A stretch of 5,042 bases of DNA from Verrucomicrobiales bacterium (lineage in GTDB: Bacteria; Verrucomicrobiota; Verrucomicrobiia; Verrucomicrobiales; DEV007), in the NCBI GenBank assembly GCA_017991025.1, contig JAGNMT010000327.1:1-5042 (forward strand), given 5' to 3'. Under the pieces are notes generated by a model. That model did not search any database. It had not been told where the DNA came from and worked only from the letters and a program-made list of their open reading frames with translations. Shown piece by piece: positions 1 to 5,042 of this stretch. Numbering within the stretch: position 1 is the first letter of the stretch; each line of letters opens with the position of its first letter. Made by a program: the position numbers and the translations under genes.

Positions 1-1038
1 CTGGGTGAGGATAAAATGCGGGAAAATGTTGCGCGTTTCGAGAGTGCCGTCGGCGGCACGGGGCAGGGTCGGATCCGGGAAGTGCAGATAATAGGCGTAG
101 AGGAGCACCCCGATGAAGATGAAGGCGCTCACGACTGGCAGGTCGACAATGCCGCTCATGATCGTAGCGAAGGCACTCTGCCTGCGGTTCTTCGCCGTGA
201 GCATGCGCTGCACCGTGTCCTGGTCAATCCCGTGGGTGGACATTGTCAGAATGGTGATGCCGATGATTGCGGTCCAGAGCGTGTAGTCTTCGGTAAGGAC
301 GTTGCGGACCCAGGCGGCGAGACCGGGTTGCTCCGGTTTGGCGAAATCGAAGAAAGCGGGATGCTCGATCACTGCCTTGGCCGATTGCCAGCCGTCGGGC
401 AGTTTGCCGAGGAGGTAGAAGATGGTGAAAACAAGCGCCGCGACGAGAACGGAGACCTGAATGAAGTCCGTCCAGATCACCGCGCGGATTCCTCCTACCA
501 TGGTGTAAACCGCTGTGAGCAGACTGATGATTGTGAGGGCCACCGCAAAGATTTGAAACTGGCGGCCCGGCTCGACCGGCCCCTGCCACAACTGCCAGGC
601 CAGGACCACAATGATCGCCGCCACGTAGAGCCGTGTCCCGATCGCGAGGACGCGGGTGATCGCGAAGGTGGCGGAGGCAAATCGACGCGTCACTGCGCCG
701 AAGCGCGTCTCGAGATATTCGTAAAGAGAGATGACCCCGTGCCGGTAAAAGAGCGGGATGAAAAGGAAACTCACGATGATACGTGCGAGGATGGTTCCGA
801 TTGCGAACTGAGCATAAGCCCAGTTGCGATGCGTGTAGCCCGACTCCGGTGCCCCGAGGAAAGTCGCGGCACTGATCTCTGCCGCGAGGATGGAGGCGAG
901 CACCGCCCACCACGCGATCTGCCGGTCTCCGAGGGTGTAGCCCTCGACACTGTTACTCTTTTTCCGCTGAGAAAGGCCGATGCCGACGATGATGGCGAAG
1001 TAGGCCAGGAGAACAACAATATCGAGGATGAGATACAT
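1..1038 (-). CDS. Sodium:solute symporter (SSS/SLC5 family), N-terminal part, cut by the left window edge
   Basis: This is a secondary transporter of the inner membrane, expected to couple Na+ entry to uptake of an organic solute. The substrate cannot be read from the sequence. The first 346 residues are present without a stop, and SSS proteins are usually about 450-600 aa, so the C-terminus lies outside the window. Visible segments: TM1 with LDIVVLLAYFAIIVGIG (5-21); a cytoplasmic loop SVEGYTLGDR (30-39); AAEISAATFLGAPESGY (52-68); SLYEYLETRFG (104-114); the family signature TMVGGIRAVIWTDFIQ (179-194); and STHGIDQDTVQRMLTAKN (267-284), matching the family's conserved DQ..VQR segment. The ATG at 1038 places TM1 at the N-terminus as expected. 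There is no Shine-Dalgarno motif in the 20 bp upstream. The gene follows cstA on the same strand by 20 bp and is probably co-transcribed with it. Confidence 0.93.
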   Translation of the reverse strand, partial: MYLILDIVVLLAYFAIIVGIGLSQRKKSNSVEGYTLGDRQIAWWAVLASILAAEISAATFLGAPESGYTHRNWAYAQFAIGTILARIIVSFLFIPLFYRHGVISLYEYLETRFGAVTRRFASATFAITRVLAIGTRLYVAAIIVVLAWQLWQGPVEPGRQFQIFAVALTIISLLTAVYTMVGGIRAVIWTDFIQVSVLVAALVFTIFYLLGKLPDGWQSAKAVIEHPAFFDFAKPEQPGLAAWVRNVLTEDYTLWTAIIGITILTMSTHGIDQDTVQRMLTAKNRRQSAFATIMSGIVDLPVVSAFIFIGVLLYAYYLHFPDPTLPRAADGTLETRNIFPHFILTQ

Positions 1039-1058
1039 GGGGGGCGATGGGAAATCGA

Positions 1059-3101
1059 TTAAGCCGCCTTGTCGAGATGAACGTAGGGATTCTCGTGCAG
1101 CACGATTTCCTTCCGTCCGGTGAGCAATCGGACCCATTCGTGGGCGCAACCGATTACGATCACGGTGACACAGACAAGGAAGAACCCCGCCACCACCGCA
1201 TCCACCTGATTCATGTGAAGGACCTTGTGCCACACCGCGATCTCGGCCTCAGTCCCGCCTGCCGCGATTTTTGCCGCGTAGGCCTTCGCGCCAGCGAGGA
1301 AGCCCATCGTCGGATCCTTCGCAAAGATCTTCGTGATCCCCGCTGTGAAGGTCACGGAGATGAGGAAGACCAGCGGAATCGCCGTGACCGCGAGGTAGCG
1401 CGTCTTACCCATCTTAATCAGCAGGGTCGTGCCGAGACAGAACGCCACCACCGCGAGGAGCTGATTGGCGATGCCAAAGAGCGGCCAGAGCGTGTTGATC
1501 CCTCCGGTGGGGTCGATCACCCCCATGTAGAGGAAGTATCCCCAGGCAAGAACGAAGAGCGCGCTCGTAAAGACATTGGAATAAAAATTATGGGTGTCCC
1601 CGAGCGGTCGCCAAAGCCCCCCGAGAAAGTCCTGCAGGATAAAACGCCCCACCCTCGTCCCGGCATCGATCGTAGTAAGGATAAACAAGGCCTCGAACAT
1701 GATCGCGAAGTGATACCAAAAGGCCATCCACTGCTCCCCGAAGGCCTTGGAGAACATGTGCGCCATACCCACCGCGAAGGTGGGCGCCCCTCCTGCCCGT
1801 CCGAACATCGTCTTTTCCCCGATGTCGGTGGCGAGTTTATCCATATCAGCGACGGTCACGGGAAAACCGGCGGCGGTGACCGCCTCGACGACCTGAGCGG
1901 GAGGCATCGTTTTATTCATGCCCGCATTGATCGCAAAATACTGTCCGGGCTCGAGGGCACAAGCGGCGATGAGCGCCATCAGGGCAACCAGCATCTCCGT
2001 GACCATGGCCCCGTAGGCGATACTGCGGATGCCGCCCTCACGATCCAGCAGTTTCGGCGTCGTACCTGACGAGATCAGGGCATGGAATCCCGAAACCGCC
2101 CCGCAGGCGATGGTGATGAAGACAAAAGGAAAGACCTTGCCCGCGAAGACGAGGCCTGTTCCGTCGATGAAAGTCGTCAGCTTCGGCATCTTCAACTCGG
2201 GGGCGACAAAGACGATCGCAACCGCCAGCACCGCGACCGTGCCGATTTTCATGAAGGTGCTGAGATAGTCGCGCGGCGCAAGGAGCAGCCAGACCGGAAG
2301 AACCGAGGCGGCAAACCCGTAGAGAATGATCGCAATGGCGAGCCATTCACCGGAACGGTCGAACCATTTTTCAACCCCCATATCCGCGAGATGGCTACCG
2401 CCCCAGACGCTGGCGAGCAGACCAATCACGCCGAAGAGGGTGACCGCCTTAACGCTGATTCCCATCTTCGTGTGGGCGACCCCCATGATGATGGCGAGGG
2501 GAATGGTCATGACGATGGTGAAAAGGCCCCAGGGGCTTTCCGCGAGGGCTTTGACGACGACGAGACCGAGGACGGCGAGGAGAATCGTCATGATCGCGAG
2601 GATGGAAATCATCGCGACGAGGCCGACGACAGAGTTCACCTCCTCTTTCAACATCTGTCCGAGAGAGCGGCCGCCCCGGCGAACCGAACCGAACATCACG
2701 ATGGAATCATGCACCCCGCCACCGAGAGTGGCACCGACGAGGAGCCAGAGCATGCCGGGCAGATAACCAAACTGAGCCGCGAGAACCGGCCCGACGAGAG
2801 GTCCCGGTCCGGCGATGGCTGCGAAGTGGTGCCCGAAGACGACCCACCGGTTGGTCGGCACGAAGTCCTTGCCATCATTCTGCGTCACCGATGGCGGAGC
2901 GCGGAAATCATCGAGGACAAGCACTTTCGCCATCAGCCATTTGCTGTAAAAGCGATAGGAGATCGCAAACGTGCAGAGTCCCGCCACGACCAGCCAGAGC
3001 GCATTGATCGTTTCACCGTTGTGGAACGCGGAGAAACCGACTGCGCCCGCACCGAGAGCGGCAATACCGAACCAAAGGAGAAATCGAAGCAAGGCGTTCA
3101 T
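1059..3101 (-). CDS. cstA: CstA-family carbon starvation / pyruvate-peptide transporter
   Basis: This is a complete 680-aa polytopic inner-membrane protein, close in length to E. coli CstA and BtsT (about 700 aa). Characterised relatives take up pyruvate with protons (BtsT, CstA) or have been linked to peptide uptake during carbon starvation. Which substrate applies here is not decidable. Family hallmarks are clear: DGKDFVPTNRWVVFGHHFA (76-94), IAGPGPLVGPVLAAQ (96-110), GGGVHDS (127-133), RRGGRSLGQM (141-150), CGAVSGFHALISSGTTPK (333-350), FEALFILTTIDAGTRVGRF (469-487) and WPLFGIANQLLA (539-550). The last two lie in the C-terminal five-helix CstA domain. Many hydrophobic helices run from about residue 5 to 655, followed by a short polar tail. 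The ATG at 3101 fits the usual hydrophobic N-terminus and has no Shine-Dalgarno motif. The small YbdD-like protein that accompanies cstA/btsT in enterobacteria does not follow it. An SSS symporter gene does, 20 bp downstream. Confidence 0.96.
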   Translation of the reverse strand: MNALLRFLLWFGIAALGAGAVGFSAFHNGETINALWLVVAGLCTFAISYRFYSKWLMAKVLVLDDFRAPPSVTQNDGKDFVPTNRWVVFGHHFAAIAGPGPLVGPVLAAQFGYLPGMLWLLVGATLGGGVHDSIVMFGSVRRGGRSLGQMLKEEVNSVVGLVAMISILAIMTILLAVLGLVVVKALAESPWGLFTIVMTIPLAIIMGVAHTKMGISVKAVTLFGVIGLLASVWGGSHLADMGVEKWFDRSGEWLAIAIILYGFAASVLPVWLLLAPRDYLSTFMKIGTVAVLAVAIVFVAPELKMPKLTTFIDGTGLVFAGKVFPFVFITIACGAVSGFHALISSGTTPKLLDREGGIRSIAYGAMVTEMLVALMALIAACALEPGQYFAINAGMNKTMPPAQVVEAVTAAGFPVTVADMDKLATDIGEKTMFGRAGGAPTFAVGMAHMFSKAFGEQWMAFWYHFAIMFEALFILTTIDAGTRVGRFILQDFLGGLWRPLGDTHNFYSNVFTSALFVLAWGYFLYMGVIDPTGGINTLWPLFGIANQLLAVVAFCLGTTLLIKMGKTRYLAVTAIPLVFLISVTFTAGITKIFAKDPTMGFLAGAKAYAAKIAAGGTEAEIAVWHKVLHMNQVDAVVAGFFLVCVTVIVIGCAHEWVRLLTGRKEIVLHENPYVHLDKAA

Positions 3102-3107
3102 GAGCGG

Positions 3108-3136
3108 ATACTATTTCGTTCCGCCCTGTTGCTCAA
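3108..3136 (-). promoter_or_regulatory. Putative sigma70-type promoter of cstA
   Basis: Read on the minus strand, TTGAGC (3136-3131) is followed after exactly 17 bp by TAGTAT (3113-3108). Each hexamer matches 4 of 6 consensus positions of TTGACA/TATAAT. The -10 element ends 6 bp before the cstA ATG. Initiation about 7 bp downstream would therefore fall on or next to the A of the start codon, giving a leaderless mRNA. This is a prediction from short motifs only. Such matches also arise by chance, and the real promoter could lie further upstream. Confidence 0.4.
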
Positions 3137-3147
3137 CCATTAAGTGC

Positions 3148-3200
3148 CACGAGTTTTCCAACTCGTGAATTTGGAGAGGAAACGGGTTGGAAAACTCGTT
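3148..3200. repeat. REPIN-like pair of inverted hairpins in the divergent intergenic region
   Basis: Two small palindromes face each other. The left one, at 3148-3167, has 8-bp arms (CACGAGTT / AACTCGTG) around a TTCC loop. The right one, at 3181-3200, has arms AACGGGTT / AACTCGTT around a GGAA loop, with a single G·T pair. The two units are also inverted copies of each other: 3149-3166 pairs with 3182-3199 over 18 bp (one G·T), leaving a 15-base loop at 3167-3181. The core 14 bp, 3149-3162 against 3186-3199, is a perfect inverted repeat. Two short hairpins in inverse orientation is the architecture of REPINs/BIMEs, which spread as non-autonomous elements mobilised by RAYT transposases. No RAYT gene is in the window, and the genomic copy number is unknown. 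The alternatives are a dyad operator or a cruciform/terminator-like structure. Confidence 0.7.
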
Positions 3201-3250
3201 CTACACGCCGAAGGTTAGTCCCCTCCCCCCGCGGGACCGTATTTCCCTTT

Positions 3251-4399
3251 ATGACCCGGACCTTTCGACTCATCATTGCCGCCGCGATCCTCATCGGCGG
3301 GATTGCTCTCTTTGTGGTCCTCGCCAAGTTGAAAAGCGTTCCGCTGCCTTCCAATCCTCCGAAACCTTTTCAGGAAGTGGAGACCGTCACCGCGAGAAAG
3401 CTCGATCTGCGAGTGACGATCCCGGCCCAGGGCACCGTCGAGCCGGTAACGGTGACGCTGGCCGCCTCCGAGGTTGAAGGCACTGTCATCGCCGTCTCAC
3501 CGGAGTTCGAAGCGGGCGGCATCTTCAAGGCGGGCGACGTCCTGCTGGAGATCGATCCGGCGGACTACAAAGCGGCCGTCGCTCAGGCAGAGGCGTCACT
3601 GGCCGAAGCCAGGCTGAAACTGGCCGATGAGGAAATGAGAGCCACCCAGGCGAAGCGTGACTGGGAGCGCATCGCCACTCCGGGACAGGCCCCGAACGAT
3701 CTCGCCCTTCGTATGCCTCAGCTCGCAGCGGCCTCGACTCGTGTCGCAGCGATGCAGGCAACTCTCGAAAAGGCGAATCGGGATCTCGAACGGACCAAAC
3801 TGAGACCGCCTTACGATGGCCGCGTCCGGAAAAAGCTCGTCGATCTGGGGTCCCATGTCGGTAAGGGAGGCCTCCTCGCGGAGTTCTACGCGACCGGAAC
3901 CCTTGAAGTCAGACTCCCCGTGCCAAGACAAGACGCTGCGTTTTTTGATCTCCAGGGGCAGGAGATCACCCTGCGGGAATCCGGCGGACAAAACCGTACG
4001 TGGAAGGCCATCGTCGACCGCACCGAGGGGGAAATCGCACGGGAGAACCGCTCCACCATCATCGTCGCGCGGATCGACGGAACCGCCCCCGACGCGCCGC
4101 TTCCGGGTCAATTTATTCACACGGATATAGAAGGGCGCATCATCCCGCAGGTCGTCCGTGTCCCGCGACGGGCGTTTGCCAAAAGCGATTCGGTCATGGT
4201 CGTCGGTGACGGCCACACCGTGACGACGCGAAAGGTGACCGTGCTGCGCACCGAAAAAAATGATGTGCTGGTCTCCGGCGGGATCGAGGACGGGGAACAA
4301 CTCTGCGTCACCGCACTCACGGCGGTGATCGAGGGCATGGAAGTGAAAGTCGTCAGTCGCGACGGCGTCCCGATCATCGAAGCGCCCGCCACCCCATGA
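3251..4399 (+). CDS. RND efflux periplasmic adaptor subunit (HlyD/MFP family)
   Basis: This is a complete 382-aa membrane fusion protein. It would bridge an inner-membrane RND pump to an outer-membrane channel. Domains in order: an N-terminal membrane anchor or uncleaved signal (about 7-25, LIIAAAILIGGIALFVVLA; no lipobox cysteine, so not a lipoprotein); the first lipoyl half (about 76-104, with FKAGDVLLEIDPADY); an alpha-helical hairpin rich in Ala, Glu, Lys and Arg (about 105-183); the second lipoyl half (about 184-212, with PPYDGRVRKKLVDLGSHV); a beta-barrel (about 213-295); and a membrane-proximal domain (about 296-370). The PYDGRV motif and the split lipoyl layout are typical of the family. 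The ATG at 3251 gives a normal anchor position, though no Shine-Dalgarno precedes it. The stop overlaps the next gene's start (ATGA, 4396-4399), so the adaptor and pump are translationally coupled. The exported substrate is unknown. Confidence 0.94.
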   Translation: MTRTFRLIIAAAILIGGIALFVVLAKLKSVPLPSNPPKPFQEVETVTARKLDLRVTIPAQGTVEPVTVTLAASEVEGTVIAVSPEFEAGGIFKAGDVLLEIDPADYKAAVAQAEASLAEARLKLADEEMRATQAKRDWERIATPGQAPNDLALRMPQLAAASTRVAAMQATLEKANRDLERTKLRPPYDGRVRKKLVDLGSHVGKGGLLAEFYATGTLEVRLPVPRQDAAFFDLQGQEITLRESGGQNRTWKAIVDRTEGEIARENRSTIIVARIDGTAPDAPLPGQFIHTDIEGRIIPQVVRVPRRAFAKSDSVMVVGDGHTVTTRKVTVLRTEKNDVLVSGGIEDGEQLCVTALTAVIEGMEVKVVSRDGVPIIEAPATP

Positions 4400-5042
4400 A
4401 AAGTCTCATCTTTTTCTGGGCGCGCAACAAGGTCGCCGCAAACTTCCTGATGGTCTCGCTCTTCATCGGCGGGGTTTACACGTGGATCAATCTGCGGAAG
4501 GAGATCTTCCCGGAGATCGCGTCGAACTTCATCGTGGTCCAGACGCCCTACCCGAATGCGACTCCCGAAGAAGTCGAAAAGGGCGTCTGTGTACCCATCG
4601 AAGAAGCCGTCCAGGACCTCGATGGCATCGAAAGACTGACCTCGAACAGTTCCGAAAGCATGGGCCTGGTCACCGTGGAAGTGACCACCGGCAAGGACGT
4701 CCGCAAGGTGCTCAACGATGTGAAGAGCCGGGTCGATGCGATCCAGAACTTTGCCGAAAGTGTCGAAAAACCAATCATCTCGGACGTCCTCATCAAAAAC
4801 CAGGTGATGAGTCTGGCGGTGACAGCCGATACGGACGAACGCACCCTGCGAGCCCTCGCCGAGGATGTCCGCGACGATCTCCTTGCGTTTCGAGGAAGCG
4901 CTCCGCTGACCGCCTGGGAGAGACTCAAAAAGGGATCGATCAATGCCGTTCTCGGAGAGGCTCGTATCACGCAGATAGAACTGACCGGCGTCCGCGACCA
5001 TGAGATCTCGATCGAAGTATCGGAAAACACGCTCAAGGAGTA
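4396..5042 (+). CDS. RND efflux transporter permease (AcrB/HAE1-like), N-terminal part, cut by the right window edge
   Basis: This is the inner-membrane, proton-driven pump that pairs with the adaptor just upstream. Only 215 of the roughly 1,000-1,100 codons usual for the family are present. The N-terminus is canonical: a short cytoplasmic start MKSLIFFWARNK, TM1 at about 13-32, then LRKEIFPEI (33-41) and the porter-domain signature TPYPNATPEEVEKGVCVPIE (50-69). LDGIERLTSNSSESMGLVTVEV (75-96) and KVLNDVKSRVD (104-114) follow. A further block, ALAEDVRDDLLA (153-164), is separated from ITQIELTGVRDHEISIEVSE (191-210) by an unusual stretch of about 26 residues. In most relatives these two blocks are joined by a short LPG-like turn. 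The ATG overlaps the adaptor stop by 4 bp, with no Shine-Dalgarno motif. The sequence resembles general multidrug-type RND pumps. I saw nothing that specifies the substrate. Confidence 0.94.
   Translation, partial: MKSLIFFWARNKVAANFLMVSLFIGGVYTWINLRKEIFPEIASNFIVVQTPYPNATPEEVEKGVCVPIEEAVQDLDGIERLTSNSSESMGLVTVEVTTGKDVRKVLNDVKSRVDAIQNFAESVEKPIISDVLIKNQVMSLAVTADTDERTLRALAEDVRDDLLAFRGSAPLTAWERLKKGSINAVLGEARITQIELTGVRDHEISIEVSENTLKE

Larger units (their letters stand above)
3102..3250. other. Divergent intergenic control region between cstA and the efflux operon
   Basis: These 149 bp separate the two start codons and must contain or adjoin the promoters of both transcription units, unless these start elsewhere. 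They hold the putative cstA promoter (3108-3136), the inverted hairpin pair (3148-3200) and a C-rich stretch (CCCCTCCCCCC, 3220-3230). I find no acceptable -35/-10 pair for the plus-strand adaptor gene and no recognisable Shine-Dalgarno sequence before its ATG. No credible small gene fits here. Confidence 0.75.

Noticed and set aside
16..1062. Plus-strand open frame of 348 codons opposite the SSS symporter gene
   Set aside because: It is the antisense shadow of the minus-strand symporter, whose membrane helices and family motifs are unmistakable. The plus-strand product is highly polar and unlike any family I know.
1047..3143. Long plus-strand open frames (1047-2069 and 2082-3143) opposite cstA
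   Set aside because: They lie wholly or largely antisense to a clearly conserved transporter. Their products are charged, low-complexity and rich in Arg, Asp, Glu and His, with no recognisable domain. Such frames are typical shadows in GC-rich DNA.
3148..3200. Intrinsic transcription terminator
   Set aside because: Both flanking genes begin here and diverge, so no transcript is expected to end here, and there is no T-run after the stem on either strand. An attenuator role cannot be fully excluded.
3218..3235. G-rich minus strand (GGGGGGAGGGG) as a possible G-quadruplex or ribosome binding site
   Set aside because: Only two long G runs are present, too few for a convincing quadruplex. No minus-strand start lies just downstream, so it cannot act as a Shine-Dalgarno sequence.
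3187..3245. Sigma70-type promoter for the plus-strand adaptor gene (for example TTGGAA at 3187 or TATTTC at 3240)
   Set aside because: Neither hexamer has a matching partner at 16-18 bp spacing, so I do not call a promoter for this gene.
3133..3354. Small minus-strand frame (73 codons) crossing the hairpin pair and the adaptor's N-terminus
   Set aside because: It overlaps the start of the conserved adaptor gene and runs through the inverted repeat. The product has no recognisable features.
4117..5001. Minus-strand open frame of 294 codons opposite the RND permease and the adaptor's end
   Set aside because: It overlaps two well-supported coding regions and their junction, and its product has no recognisable domain or signal.

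Overview
The window is a GC-rich bacterial chromosome segment with four protein genes in two divergent units. They are separated by a 149-bp intergenic region that carries a REPIN-like double hairpin. The proteins are clearly bacterial, and the adaptor/permease pair implies a Gram-negative cell envelope. The lineage cannot be fixed from the sequence. The absence of Shine-Dalgarno motifs and the style of the intergenic palindrome lead me to suspect a member of the Verrucomicrobiota or a related group, but this is an impression and not a demonstration.

Left, minus strand (3101 down to 1): a complete cstA-family gene encodes a multi-pass carbon-starvation/pyruvate/peptide transporter of 680 aa. 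After a 20-bp gap comes the N-terminal 346 codons of a sodium:solute symporter (SSS/SLC5 family), which runs off the left edge. The tight spacing and shared strand suggest an uptake operon. A plausible sigma70-type promoter lies so close to the cstA ATG that its transcript would be leaderless.

Middle (3102-3250): the divergent control region. It contains two short hairpins in inverted orientation (3148-3200), which together can also fold as one 18-bp stem.

Right, plus strand (3251 to 5042): a complete periplasmic adaptor (HlyD/MFP family, 382 aa) overlaps by ATGA the start of an RND efflux permease. The first 215 codons of the permease are present before the right edge. These two would form an inner-membrane/periplasm export complex, and no outer-membrane TolC-like channel gene is visible. 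The permease has a roughly 26-residue segment where RND proteins normally have a short turn in the porter domain.

This looks largely like ordinary transport-gene territory. I see no convincing new system. The items worth a second look are the REPIN-like element, the predicted leaderless cstA promoter and the in-frame insertion in the RND permease.
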